A stretch of 64,000 bases of DNA from an uncultured Alphaproteobacteria bacterium. GTDB taxonomy: Bacteria; Pseudomonadota; Alphaproteobacteria; Rhizobiales; Aestuariivirgaceae. The position numbers and the translations under genes were made by a program. Location: assembly GCA_937873445.1 (NCBI GenBank), contig CALMWF010000031.1:43600-107599 (forward strand). The letters are read 5' to 3'. Numbering within the stretch: position 1 is the first letter of the stretch; the number at the start of each line of letters is the position of its first letter. The notes under the pieces were generated by a model. That model made no database searches. It saw nothing but the letters and a program-made list of their open reading frames with translations, and was not told the DNA's origin. Of this stretch, positions 8,820 through 17,529 are shown piece by piece.

Positions 8820-9158
8820 TCAGTGATGGGCCCGGCGGCGGGGACGAAAGGCGTTCAGGGCCTCGTCAAAGCCGTCAAAATAATCCTTGATCTCGGGGTG
8901 GCGCAGCGGCTCACCCGAGGTGTCAGACAGCAGGTTCTGCTCTGACACATAGGCCTGATATTCGGTGTCCTCGTTTTCAGCCAGCAAATGATAGAAAGGC
9001 TGGTCACGGCGCGGCCGCACCTCGGCGGGAATGGCGTTCCACCAGTCCTCGGTGTTGCTGAACACCGGATCCACGTCAAAGATGACGCCGCGGAAGGGGA
9101 AGAAGCGGTGCTTCACCACCTGGCCGATGCGGAACTTGGCGCTGGGAATGTCCTTCAT
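8820..9158 (-). CDS. hspQ: HspQ / YccV-like hemimethylated-DNA-binding family protein
   Basis: This small (112-residue) cytoplasmic protein belongs to the HspQ family, described as a heat-shock protein and Lon specificity factor and also as a hemimethylated-DNA binder. Recognisable segments are FRIGQVVKHRFFPFRGVIFD, the acidic-aromatic DWWNAIPAEVRP, QPFYHLLAEN and YVSEQNLL. The gene follows the UbiH-like gene by 9 nt and ends 3 nt from glmS on the other strand. Which of the family's reported functions applies here is unknown. Confidence 0.88.
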   Translation of the reverse strand: MKDIPSAKFRIGQVVKHRFFPFRGVIFDVDPVFSNTEDWWNAIPAEVRPRRDQPFYHLLAENEDTEYQAYVSEQNLLSDTSGEPLRHPEIKDYFDGFDEALNAFRPRRRAHH

Positions 9159-9167
9159 GGGCGAAGC

Positions 9168-10358
9168 TCAGGCGCGCTTGCGCATGGCATAGGGCAGCGA
9201 GGCATCGGGCGCCAGCCCTTCGCGCATGATCCATTCGCGCACCGGCGGCAACATCCGCACCAGTGACAGGCCGGCGACGCGGGCAAGGTCCAGCGGGGCC
9301 AGCGCCGCCAAGAGCGACGTATTCATGAAGCCGATGGCGCTCTGGCGCAGCCAGAGATCGCCCTTGCGCAGATCATCATACTCCTTCAGCACATGGTCGG
9401 CGCCGGGATCGGCGCTGCCCGCCACCAGGTCGGCGGCATGGGCGGCGTCTCGCAGCGACATGTTCAGTCCCTGGGCGCCGATGGGCGGGAACAGATGGGC
9501 GGCCTCGCCGATGAGCAGGGTGCGTTTGGCCGCCCAGACAGTGGGGCGCATGCCGCGCATGGCAAAGGCCCGGCGCGGCCCCATGTTTGACACAAGACCG
9601 AGACTGCCATGCAGTTCCGCCTGGATTTCGGCGGCGAGATCAGCATCGCTGAGGGCGGCAATCGTCTTGATGCGGGCGGGGCGGTCCATCCACACCAGGG
9701 CCGAGGCGCGGCCCGGCAGGGGCACGGTGGTGAAGGCGCCGTGGCGCTTGTGGGTTTCCACCGAAAAGCAGCGGTGATCGGCCGTGTGACTGAAGCTGGT
9801 CACAAAGGCATCCTGGTCATAGTTCCAGCGGTCAACGGCAATGCCGGCTGCCGTGCGCAGGACCGAATGGGCACCGTCGGCGGCGAGCGCCACACGGGCG
9901 GAGAGAGTCTGGCCATTGTCCAGCGTAACGGCAATGGTGTCGGCATCGCTGCGGGCGCTCTGGCATCTGGCGGTGATGGTGGTGACCCCGGCCTCGGCGG
10001 CGCGCGCCACCAAAGCGGGGATGAGCAGGTCAAGCGGCAGGTTCCAGCCGAAGGCGTCCTCGCCCACCTCACTGGCGGCAAAGGTGAGGCGCGGGGCCTG
10101 CACCAGATTGCCGGTGTCATCGACGATTTCCAGCCCCTTCAGCGGGGCGGTCTTGTCCTGCAGCGCGCCCGGCCACAGGCCAATGTGCTCAAGCAGGCGG
10201 ATGGACGGCGCCATGAGGGCGATGGTGCGCGGGTCACTGCGGCTTTCGGGCGTGATGAGCGCCGTTTTGACGCCAGAGGTGGCGAGCAGAATGGCAGCCG
10301 CCAGGCCGGCCGGTCCGCCGCCGGCAACAAGGGCTGTGTATTCAGTTACCGGGGTCAT
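9168..10358 (-). CDS. UbiH/UbiF/Coq6-family FAD-dependent monooxygenase
   Basis: This is a flavoprotein hydroxylase (396 residues) of the family that hydroxylates the ubiquinone ring. The dinucleotide fold GGGPAGLAAA lies near the N-terminus. The second FAD motif reads LIGEAAHLFPPIGAQGLNMS, and the DG motif is near ALAADGAHS. The ATG at 10358 (MTPVTEY) is preferred over an upstream start at 10427, because the latter would read through the GST stop region and add 23 low-complexity residues. The GST gene ends 1 nt before this start, so the pair are coupled. The exact ring position it hydroxylates cannot be assigned. Confidence 0.88.
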   Translation of the reverse strand: MTPVTEYTALVAGGGPAGLAAAILLATSGVKTALITPESRSDPRTIALMAPSIRLLEHIGLWPGALQDKTAPLKGLEIVDDTGNLVQAPRLTFAASEVGEDAFGWNLPLDLLIPALVARAAEAGVTTITARCQSARSDADTIAVTLDNGQTLSARVALAADGAHSVLRTAAGIAVDRWNYDQDAFVTSFSHTADHRCFSVETHKRHGAFTTVPLPGRASALVWMDRPARIKTIAALSDADLAAEIQAELHGSLGLVSNMGPRRAFAMRGMRPTVWAAKRTLLIGEAAHLFPPIGAQGLNMSLRDAAHAADLVAGSADPGADHVLKEYDDLRKGDLWLRQSAIGFMNTSLLAALAPLDLARVAGLSLVRMLPPVREWIMREGLAPDASLPYAMRKRA

Positions 10359-10359
10359 G

Positions 10360-10974
10360 TCAGGCCTTGGGCAGGGGGATGGCGAGCATGGACTCGCGGC
10401 GGGTGAATTTCTGATGCAGGGAGGCAAGCCTGCCGCGGCCTTCCCGCCAGTTCAGCCGGGCATGGCGCAGTTCGATATAGTCTAGCGCCACAGCGGTGGC
10501 GATGGCACCGACATTGACCTCGCTGAGGCAGGGAATGAACTGGGCATCCAGCACATCAAGCGTGGCGGCAATGCGGTCTTCCAGCCGCTTCATCAGGTCC
10601 GGCCAGCGCAGCGCCTCGGGCCGGGAGGCCGTCTCATAGCGGAGACTCACGGCGGCATCGGCCAGCCCCTGGGCGGTGGCAAGAAGGGTGAGGATGCGAA
10701 AGCGCTTCACACCGTCATCCGGGATCAGGGTGGCATTGCCCGCCACATGGGCGAAATATTCCATGATGACCCGGCTGTCGTGGAGGACGTGGCCATGATC
10801 GGTTTCGAGAACCGGAATCTTGGCAATGGGCGACAGGGTTGCCAGGCGGGCATTCACCTCATCGAGCTTTGTGGTGATGTTCACTTCCTCAAGCCGGTCG
10901 GCCACACCCGCCTCATGGGCCGTCACCACGCACATGCGATAGAAGGGCGATACGCTGTTGCCGTAGATTTTCAT
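10360..10974 (-). CDS. Glutathione S-transferase family protein
   Basis: This 204-residue cytosolic protein has a thioredoxin-like N-terminal domain (MKIYGNSVSPFYRMC, then IPVLETDHGHVLHDSRVIMEY, the glutathione-binding DS motif) and an all-helical C-terminal domain. The start at 10974 is chosen because homologues begin with this beta strand; an extension to 11019 looks unstructured. It is coupled to the downstream FAD monooxygenase gene. The substrate is unknown. A stretch of about 160 nt separates it from lexA. Confidence 0.85.
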   Translation of the reverse strand: MKIYGNSVSPFYRMCVVTAHEAGVADRLEEVNITTKLDEVNARLATLSPIAKIPVLETDHGHVLHDSRVIMEYFAHVAGNATLIPDDGVKRFRILTLLATAQGLADAAVSLRYETASRPEALRWPDLMKRLEDRIAATLDVLDAQFIPCLSEVNVGAIATAVALDYIELRHARLNWREGRGRLASLHQKFTRRESMLAIPLPKA

Positions 10975-11132
10975 GGGTGACACTCCGCACCGGCGGTCGC
11001 AGAACCGCCGCAACCCCATTCAAAGCGCCGGGGGCGGGCTTGTCAAAGGGTGGATGCAGCCCAGCCTTAACAACAGGGCGTGAGAGCAGGCGAAGCGGCG
11101 GCGGCCGGTGGGCAGAGGGAAGCGGCAGCCCG

Positions 11133-11837
11133 TCAGTATTTGCGCAACAGGCCGACCAGCCGGCCCTGAACCCTGACCCGGTCGGGACCGAAGATGCGGG
11201 TTTCATAGGCCGGGTTGGCGGCTTCCAGTGCGACGGATTCACCCTTGCGGCGCAGACGCTTCAGGGTGGCTTCCTCCTCATCGACCAGGGCCACCACGAT
11301 TTCGCCGTTGGTGGCGCTGTCACCCTTGCGGATGATGACCGTATCACCGTCGAAAATGCCGGCCTCGATCATCGAATCGCCCTTGACCTCGAGGGCGAAA
11401 TGCTCACCCCCGCCCAGCATTTCCGGCGGCACGGAAATGTTGTTGGAATGGTCCTGAATGGCGGCGATGGGTACACCGGCGGCAATCCGCCCCATGAGCG
11501 GCACCACGGCGGCGCGCGGGCCGCCGTCATTGGCGGGGGCCATGGGCTTCACCTTGCCGAGGCTGCCCTGAATGACATTGGGGGCAAAGCCACCCTTTTT
11601 CTGGGCCAGGCTGGGGGAGTGGCTGTCCGGCAGCTTGATGACCTCCAGCGCCCGGGCGCGGTTCGGCATGCGCTTCAGAAAGCCGCGTTCCTCCAGCGCC
11701 ACGATGAGCCGGTGAACACCGGATTTGGATTGGAGATTGAGGGCCTCCTTCATCTCCTCAAAGGAGGGGGGGACACCCTCTTCCTTCAGGCGTTCGTTGA
11801 TGAACAGGAGAAGTTCAAGCTGCTTGCGGGTGAGCAT
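11133..11837 (-). CDS. lexA: LexA repressor
   Basis: LexA represses the SOS DNA-damage genes and cleaves itself when stimulated by RecA. The winged-helix domain is at residues 1-70 ([20 protein letters not shown], then KSGVHRLI as recognition helix). The cleavage site is Ala120-Gly121, and the Ser155 (GDSM) and Lys193 (TLKR) dyad is spaced as in other LexA proteins. The ATG at 11837 gives 234 residues and the conserved N-terminus; a start at 11861 would add eight residues. A perfect LexA operator lies 44 nt upstream, so it represses itself. It is the last gene of the ppiD-trp-moa run, probably with its own promoter. Confidence 0.97.
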   Translation of the reverse strand: MLTRKQLELLLFINERLKEEGVPPSFEEMKEALNLQSKSGVHRLIVALEERGFLKRMPNRARALEVIKLPDSHSPSLAQKKGGFAPNVIQGSLGKVKPMAPANDGGPRAAVVPLMGRIAAGVPIAAIQDHSNNISVPPEMLGGGEHFALEVKGDSMIEAGIFDGDTVIIRKGDSATNGEIVVALVDEEEATLKRLRRKGESVALEAANPAYETRIFGPDRVRVQGRLVGLLRKY

Positions 11838-11880
11838 GGGGGCCTCGCGGAATCGGAACAAAGTCGCAACATCTATAGCT

Positions 11881-11895
11881 GTTCCGGGTTAGTTC
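11881..11895 (-). promoter_or_regulatory. LexA operator (SOS box) of lexA
   Basis: GTTC-CGGGTTA-GTTC matches the alphaproteobacterial direct-repeat LexA site GTTC-N7-GTTC exactly. It is in the moeA-lexA gap, 44 nt before the lexA start, the expected place for autoregulation. A weaker degenerate copy (GAAC-N7-CAAC) lies nearer the gene at about 11858-11872. Confidence 0.85.
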
Positions 11896-11927
11896 CGCAA
11901 GTGTTTGTGTTTTAGGCTGGTCTGAAT

Positions 11928-13130
11928 TCAAAAATCGAGGAGCAGCACCGGCACCTCTGTGCCCGCCGGAAGGGCCTCGGCATGGGGCGGCCGGATGATC
12001 AGGCAGCCGGCCTCGCGGAACAGCCGCTGCTGCGAGGAATCCTGGGCGGTGAAGGGGCTGGCGCGGCGGCGGCCATCGGCGGCCACCTCCAGTCGGGCGC
12101 GCATATAGTCCTGGCGCTGCTGGTTGGCGGGCAGGGTGGCAGTGGTGATGGCGGTGGCGGGGGCGTCCTCCGGGGCAAGCCCCTGCAGCACCCGCAGCAA
12201 TGGGGCGAGAAACAGCCGGGCGCAGACCAGCGCCGAAACCGGATTGCCGGGCAGGCCCAGCACGCGCTGCCTGCCGCGGCGGCCAAACAGGAAGGGCTTG
12301 CCGGGCCGCATGGCGATTTTCCATACGTCGATGGTCACGCCTTCGGCCTTGAGTGCTGCGGGGGTGTGATCAAGATCGCCCACAGACACACCACCGGTGG
12401 TGATGAGAATGTCGGCGGCGCGGGCCTTGCGGATGGCGGCGCGGATGGCTCTCGGTGTGTCGGCGATGATGCCGAGGTTGATAACGCTGGCGCCCCACTG
12501 TTCGGCGAAGGCTGCCACCGCGTGGGCATTGGACGAGATGATCTGGTCGGGGCGCGGCCTGCCGCCGGGGGCCACCAGTTCATCGCCGGTGACGAAGATG
12601 GCGACCACCGGTCTTTTCCGCACCGGCACGGTGGCGCGGTTGGCGCTGGCGGCCACCGCCAGGTCGCGGGCATTGAGCCGGGTTCCGGGGCTGAGCAGGG
12701 CCTCACCGCGTTTGAAATCGCCGCCGCGCGGGCGGATGTTGAGGCCGGTGCGGGCCGCCACGGTGAAGGTGATGCGGTTGCCGTCGGCCGTGCTGTCTTC
12801 CTGGATGAGAATGGTGTCAGCCCCGGCGGGCAGGGGGGCACCGGTCAGGATGCGGATGCAGTGGCCGGGCTTCAGCCTGCCCCTGAAGGCGTGACCGGCA
12901 GCCGCAAGGCCCTGTAGGATAAGGGTGGCGCCAGGGTCGGCGGCGTCTTCGGCGCGCAAGGCATAGCCATCCATGGCCGAGGCCTGAAACGGCGGCTGGT
13001 CGCGGATGGCGGAAAGGGGGGCGGCCAGAACCCGCCCCGGCGCCCGGTCAAGCCTCACGGTTTCGGCGGCTAGGGGCTTGGCCCCGTCCAGAACACGGGC
13101 CAGCGCATCGGCCACGGGCAGCAAGGCCAT
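11928..13130 (-). CDS. moeA: Molybdopterin molybdenumtransferase MoeA
   Basis: MoeA inserts molybdate into adenylylated molybdopterin in the cytoplasm to finish the molybdenum cofactor. Seen in the sequence are the N-terminal QPPFQASAMDGYALR, the ILTGAPLPAGADTI region, the MPT-binding core (ITTGGVSVGDLDHT) and VLGLPGNPVSAL near residue 290. It has 400 residues, normal for the family. It is 3 nt from moaC, so both cofactor genes are read together after the trp genes. Confidence 0.95.
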   Translation of the reverse strand: MALLPVADALARVLDGAKPLAAETVRLDRAPGRVLAAPLSAIRDQPPFQASAMDGYALRAEDAADPGATLILQGLAAAGHAFRGRLKPGHCIRILTGAPLPAGADTILIQEDSTADGNRITFTVAARTGLNIRPRGGDFKRGEALLSPGTRLNARDLAVAASANRATVPVRKRPVVAIFVTGDELVAPGGRPRPDQIISSNAHAVAAFAEQWGASVINLGIIADTPRAIRAAIRKARAADILITTGGVSVGDLDHTPAALKAEGVTIDVWKIAMRPGKPFLFGRRGRQRVLGLPGNPVSALVCARLFLAPLLRVLQGLAPEDAPATAITTATLPANQQRQDYMRARLEVAADGRRRASPFTAQDSSQQRLFREAGCLIIRPPHAEALPAGTEVPVLLLDF

Positions 13131-13133
13131 GGT

Positions 13134-13610
13134 TCAGCCCTCCGCCTGCCAGTGGCCGGATTTGCCGCCGTGCTTTTCCAGAAGGCGGATGTTGGTCAGG
13201 GTCATGCCCCGGTCCACCGCCTTCAGCATGTCATAGAGGGTGAGGCAGGCCACCGACACGGCGGTGAGCGCTTCCATTTCCACGCCGGTCTTGCCCTCGA
13301 CCGAGACGGTGGCCTCCACATCGACATGGGCGGGGCCGAAGCCGAAATCCACGGTGGCCCTGGAAATGGCGAGCGGATGGCAGAGGGGGATGAGGGAGGC
13401 GGTCTGCTTTGCCGCCATGATGCCGGCAATGCGGGCGGCGGCCAGCACATCGCCCTTGGCGGCGGTGCCGTCGAGAATGAGAGCCAGCGTTTCGGGTTTC
13501 ATCAGCACGCGTCCGGCGGCGCGGGCGGTGCGGCGGGTGGCATCCTTCTCGCCCACATCCACCATGCGGGCCTTGCCCTGATCGTCGAGGTGGGTGAGGT
13601 TTGCCATCAT
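13134..13610 (-). CDS. moaC: Cyclic pyranopterin monophosphate synthase MoaC
   Basis: MoaC catalyses, with MoaA, the first steps of molybdopterin synthesis, forming cyclic pyranopterin monophosphate. Family features are [29 protein letters not shown] (active-site histidine), [12 protein letters not shown] and the C-terminal KSGHWQAE. There are two adjacent ATGs (13610 and 13607); the first overlaps the trpC stop as ATGA. Length is 158 residues. It lies between trpC and moeA in the same direction. Confidence 0.96.
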   Translation of the reverse strand: MMANLTHLDDQGKARMVDVGEKDATRRTARAAGRVLMKPETLALILDGTAAKGDVLAAARIAGIMAAKQTASLIPLCHPLAISRATVDFGFGPAHVDVEATVSVEGKTGVEMEALTAVSVACLTLYDMLKAVDRGMTLTNIRLLEKHGGKSGHWQAEG

Positions 13611-14407
13611 GCCTCCGGTTTTTTGAGCAGGGCGCGGGTGGCCGCTGCCACATCGTTCTGCCGCATCAGGCTTTCGCCGATGAGGAAGGTATCTACACCC
13701 GCAGCCGACAGGCGCGCCAGATCGGCTGGCGCAAACAGGCCGCTTTCGCCCACCACAATGCGCCCCTCCGGCACCAGCGGCGCCAGCCGCTCGGTCACCG
13801 TCAGCGACACGTCAAAACTGTGGAGATCGCGGTTGTTGATGCCGATGAGGGGCGAGGACAGCTTCAGCGCCCGCTCCAGTTCGGCCTCGTTGTGGACCTC
13901 GATCAGCACATCCATGCCGAGTTCGATGGCCTGCTGTTCCAGCGCCCTGGCCAGCGCGTCATCCACCATGGCCATGATGATGAGAATGCAGTCGGCGCCC
14001 CAGCTGCGCGCCTCCACCACCTGATAGGGATCGACGAGAAAATCCTTGCGCAGAACCGGGAGCGTGCAGGCCGCGCGCGCCGCCACCAGAAATTCCGGCG
14101 CGCCCTGAAAGGAGGGCCGGTCGGTGAGGATGGAGAGGCAGGCAGCACCGCCCTGTTCATAGGCCTGGGCCAGGGCTGGCGGATCGAAGTCGGCGCGGAT
14201 TAGCCCCCGGGAGGGGCTGGCCTTCTTGATTTCGGCAATGAGGGCCCAGTCACCGGCCATGAGTTTCTGTTCGATGGCGCCGACAAAGCAGCGCGGCGGC
14301 GGCAGGTCGCGCAGCACCTCGTCGAGCGCGGCGGGCGGCATGGACTGTCTGGCGGCAGCCACCTCGTCGCGCTTGTAGGCGGCAATGCGGTCGAGGATGG
14401 TGGCCAT
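13607..14407 (-). CDS. trpC: Indole-3-glycerol phosphate synthase
   Basis: TrpC closes the indole ring in tryptophan synthesis, a TIM-barrel enzyme in the cytoplasm. Motifs include [15 protein letters not shown], the catalytic [22 protein letters not shown] and [15 protein letters not shown]. It has 266 residues and is not fused to TrpF. It abuts trpD (shared base at 14407) and overlaps moaC. Confidence 0.97.
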   Translation of the reverse strand: MATILDRIAAYKRDEVAAARQSMPPAALDEVLRDLPPPRCFVGAIEQKLMAGDWALIAEIKKASPSRGLIRADFDPPALAQAYEQGGAACLSILTDRPSFQGAPEFLVAARAACTLPVLRKDFLVDPYQVVEARSWGADCILIIMAMVDDALARALEQQAIELGMDVLIEVHNEAELERALKLSSPLIGINNRDLHSFDVSLTVTERLAPLVPEGRIVVGESGLFAPADLARLSAAGVDTFLIGESLMRQNDVAAATRALLKKPEA

Positions 14408-15420
14408 CAGCTCCGCGAAGCCTCCACCAGATGGTCAAGCGCCCTGGCGGCGGCGCCGCTGGCGATGGCCTCGCGGGCGCGGCCCACGGCTCTCTTCAGG
14501 TCGTTTTCCTGGCCCGCCACCTTGAGGGCGGCGGCCACGGTCATGACGGCGGCATCGGCAAAGGCGGAGGGCTTGCCCGCCAGCACGGCGCGCAGTGCTT
14601 CAGCATTGTGGGCGGCGTCGGCCCCCTTCAAGTCCTCGGCCCTGCGGCGCTCCAGCCCCATGGCTTCGGGGGTGACGTCAAAGGCGGTGACAGTGCCGTC
14701 CTTCAGTTCGGCAATGTGGGTGACACCGGTGGGAACGATCTCATCAAAGCCGCCCTCGCCATGGCAGATCCAGCAGGCTTCGCTGCCCAGATTCTTCAGA
14801 ACATGGGCGAGGGGTTCAACCCAGGCCTTTGAAAACACACCGGTTACCTGCCGCTTCACCCCCGCCGGATTGGCCAGGGGGCCGAGCAGGTTGAAGATGG
14901 TGCGGGTGCCCAGTTCGACCCGGCTGGGGCCGACATATTTCATGGAGGAATGGTGGGCGGGGGCAAACATGAAGCCGAGGCCTGCCTGATCGATGCACTG
15001 GCTGATCTGGTCCGGCGTCAGCTCAATGTTGACGCCCAGCGCCATGAGCACATCCGCCGCCCCGGACCGGGACGACAGCGCCCGGTTGCCGTGCTTGGCC
15101 ACCCTGAGGCCCGCGCCCGCCGCCACAAAGGCGGCACAGGTGGAGATGTTGTAGGAGCCGGAGGCGTCACCACCGGTGCCGACGATGTCGATGGCGGCGG
15201 ACGGCGCGGCAACCCGCACCATCCGGTCGCGCATCACCTCAACCGCGCCGGTGATCTCGTCGACGGTTTCACCACGCACCCGAAGCGCCATGAGAAGGCC
15301 CGCAATCTGCGACGGGGTGGCCTCGCCCGACATCATGATGGAGAAGGCGGTGCGGGTTTCGTCGCGGCTCAGGGGCTTGCCGTCGGCGGCCTTGGCGATG
15401 AGGGGTTTCAGGTCCGACAT
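14407..15420 (-). CDS. trpD: Anthranilate phosphoribosyltransferase
   Basis: TrpD joins anthranilate to PRPP, the second step of tryptophan synthesis. The PRPP-binding glycine motif [14 protein letters not shown] is present, with the [18 protein letters not shown] segment and the [14 protein letters not shown] region involved in anthranilate binding. It is 337 residues long. The stop overlaps the trpC start and the start is 1 nt from the trpG stop, so all four trp genes are tightly packed. Confidence 0.97.
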   Translation of the reverse strand: MSDLKPLIAKAADGKPLSRDETRTAFSIMMSGEATPSQIAGLLMALRVRGETVDEITGAVEVMRDRMVRVAAPSAAIDIVGTGGDASGSYNISTCAAFVAAGAGLRVAKHGNRALSSRSGAADVLMALGVNIELTPDQISQCIDQAGLGFMFAPAHHSSMKYVGPSRVELGTRTIFNLLGPLANPAGVKRQVTGVFSKAWVEPLAHVLKNLGSEACWICHGEGGFDEIVPTGVTHIAELKDGTVTAFDVTPEAMGLERRRAEDLKGADAAHNAEALRAVLAGKPSAFADAAVMTVAAALKVAGQENDLKRAVGRAREAIASGAAARALDHLVEASRS

Positions 15421-15421
15421 G

Positions 15422-15991
15422 TCAGCGCCCCACCTGTTCGAGGAAATTTTTCAAAATGGCGTGGCCATGCTCCGAGGCGATGCTTTCGGGGTGGAACTGG
15501 ACGCCATGGATGTTGAGGGTCTTGTGTTGCAGGCCCATGATGAGGCCATCGGTTTCCGCCGTCACCTCCAGGCACTCGGGCAGGCTGGTGCGCTCCACCA
15601 CCAGGGAATGATAGCGGGTGGCAGCAAAGCCGTCGGGCAGGCCCCTGAACACACCGGTATTGTGGTGGTGGATGGGCGAGACCTTGCCATGCATCTGCCG
15701 GGGGGCGCGGATCACCTTGCCGCCAAAGGCTTCGCCCATGGCCTGAAGGCCAAGGCAGACGCCAAACACCGGCACCTTGCCGGCGGCCTCTCTGATCAGG
15801 TCAATGATGATGCCCGCCTCGGCGGGGGTGCCGGGGCCGGGGGAGATGACGATGGCCTGGGGCCGGGCCGACAGGACCTGCCCCACGCTCACCTTGTCAT
15901 TGCGGTGGACCACGGTTTCGGCACCCAGATCGCCGAGGAAGTGATAGAGGTTCCAGGTGAAGCTGTCGTAATTGTCGATCAGGGTGATCAT
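15422..15991 (-). CDS. trpG: Anthranilate synthase glutamine amidotransferase subunit
   Basis: TrpG releases ammonia from glutamine for TrpE. The protein starts [19 protein letters not shown] and carries the class I amidotransferase triad: the cysteine in [10 protein letters not shown] and His-Glu in VQFHPESI. The ATG at 15991 gives 189 residues, the family size, and overlaps the trpE stop by four bases (ATGA). Unlike the fused trpE(G) of several rhizobia, this organism keeps the two subunits separate. Confidence 0.96.
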   Translation of the reverse strand: MITLIDNYDSFTWNLYHFLGDLGAETVVHRNDKVSVGQVLSARPQAIVISPGPGTPAEAGIIIDLIREAAGKVPVFGVCLGLQAMGEAFGGKVIRAPRQMHGKVSPIHHHNTGVFRGLPDGFAATRYHSLVVERTSLPECLEVTAETDGLIMGLQHKTLNIHGVQFHPESIASEHGHAILKNFLEQVGR

Positions 15992-17505
15992 TGGCCCCTC
16001 CGCGCGGCGCCTGCAAAGCGCACCGCCTCTTCGGCGGCGCGGAACAGGGCCTTGGCCTTGTTGACGCATTCCTGATGCTCGTTTTCGGGCACGCTGTCGG
16101 CCACCACGCCAGCACCCGCCTGCACATACATCTTGCCGTCCTTCACAATGGCGGTGCGCAGCACAATGCAGGTGTCCATCTCACCATCGGCGGAAAAATA
16201 GCCGACACAGCCGGCATAGACGCCGCGCTTGTGTTTTTCGAGATCGTCGATGATTTCCATGGCCCGGACCTTGGGCGCGCCCGACACGGTGCCCGCCGGA
16301 AAGCCCGCCACCAGCGCGTCGATGGCGTCATGGTCCTTGCGCAGCCGGCCCTCGACATTGGAGACGATGTGCATGACCTGCGAATAATATTCGAGGATGA
16401 ACTGGTCGGTGACCCTGATGGAGCCGATTTCGGCCACCCGGCCCACGTCGTTGCGGCCAAGGTCGAGCAGCATCAGATGTTCGGCGCGTTCCTTGGGGTC
16501 GGCCAGAAGCTCGGCGGCCAGGGCCTGATCCTCGCTGGCGGTGGCACCGCGGCGGCGGGTGCCGGCAATGGGGCGGATGGTGACCTTGCCGTCGCGCACC
16601 CGCACCAGAATTTCCGGGCTGGAGCCGATGACCGAGAAGGCGCCGAAGTTGAGATAATAGAGGAAGGGCGAGGGGTTGACCCGGCGCAGCGAGCGGTAGA
16701 GCGCGAAGGGCGGCAGGGGAAAGTCCGTTTCGAAACGCTGCGACAGCACCACCTGGAAGATGTCGCCTGCCGCAATGTGCTCCTTGGCCTTCAGCACCAT
16801 GGCCCGGTAGTCATCGGGGCTGGTATTGGAGCGCGGCGGAGCCACCGGCAGCGGATTGGCATCGCGCAGGGTCATGTCGAGGGGCCGGTCGAGGGCATCC
16901 ACCACCTCGGCAATGCGTTCGCGGGCCCGGGCATGGGCCTGCTTCGCCGTGGTCCTGCCATCGGGATAGACGGGGGTGGTGACGGTCACCTCATCCTTGA
17001 CGCTGTCGAAAATCGCCATCACGGTGGGGCGGATCATCACGCCATCGGGCAGGTTCAGCGTGTCAGGGTTGGGGTCCGGCAGATCCTCCATCAGCCGCAC
17101 CATGTCATAGCCCATATAGCCGAACACGCCCGCCGCCATGGGCGGCGCATCCGGGCCAAGGGCAATGCGGCTTTCCGCCAGCAGCGCCCGCAGCGAGGCC
17201 AGCGGGTCCAGCCCCGTGTCGGTGAAGGGGCCGTCCGGGTGGCTCAGGGCGTGGCGGTTGATGAGGGCCTTGCCGCCCTCCACCTTCCAGATCAGGTCCG
17301 GCTGCAGGCCGATGATGGAATAGCGGCCGCGCACCGCGCCGCCCTCCACCGATTCCAGCAGGAAGGAATAGCGCGCCTTGCGCGCCAGCTTGAGCATGGC
17401 CGAAACCGGGGTTTCCAGATCGGCCACCAGACGGGTGGACAGAATCTGGGCCTCGCCCCGGTCATGGGCCTTGGCGAAGTGGTCATAATCGGGGGTGATC
17501 AGCAT
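15988..17505 (-). CDS. trpE: Anthranilate synthase component I
   Basis: TrpE converts chorismate to anthranilate with ammonia from TrpG. It has the feedback-site motif LLES (near residue 50, in FLLESVEGG), PFLYYLNFG, IGSSPEILVR, the IAGTRRRG loop and the C-terminal catalytic segment YAGCVGYFSADGEMDTCIVLR. At 505 residues it is full length. LLES suggests tryptophan inhibition. It starts only 24 nt after the ppiD stop, leaving no room for a leader-peptide attenuator directly ahead of it. Confidence 0.97.
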   Translation of the reverse strand: MLITPDYDHFAKAHDRGEAQILSTRLVADLETPVSAMLKLARKARYSFLLESVEGGAVRGRYSIIGLQPDLIWKVEGGKALINRHALSHPDGPFTDTGLDPLASLRALLAESRIALGPDAPPMAAGVFGYMGYDMVRLMEDLPDPNPDTLNLPDGVMIRPTVMAIFDSVKDEVTVTTPVYPDGRTTAKQAHARARERIAEVVDALDRPLDMTLRDANPLPVAPPRSNTSPDDYRAMVLKAKEHIAAGDIFQVVLSQRFETDFPLPPFALYRSLRRVNPSPFLYYLNFGAFSVIGSSPEILVRVRDGKVTIRPIAGTRRRGATASEDQALAAELLADPKERAEHLMLLDLGRNDVGRVAEIGSIRVTDQFILEYYSQVMHIVSNVEGRLRKDHDAIDALVAGFPAGTVSGAPKVRAMEIIDDLEKHKRGVYAGCVGYFSADGEMDTCIVLRTAIVKDGKMYVQAGAGVVADSVPENEHQECVNKAKALFRAAEEAVRFAGAARRGQ

Positions 17506-17529
17506 GGCATGGTCTTTGGCTCAGGTCGG

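Noticed and set aside
17506..17529. Search for a trp leader peptide or attenuator before trpE
   Set aside because: The gap between ppiD and trpE is only 24 nt and holds no leader ORF or terminator. Regulation must lie upstream or be at the enzyme level.
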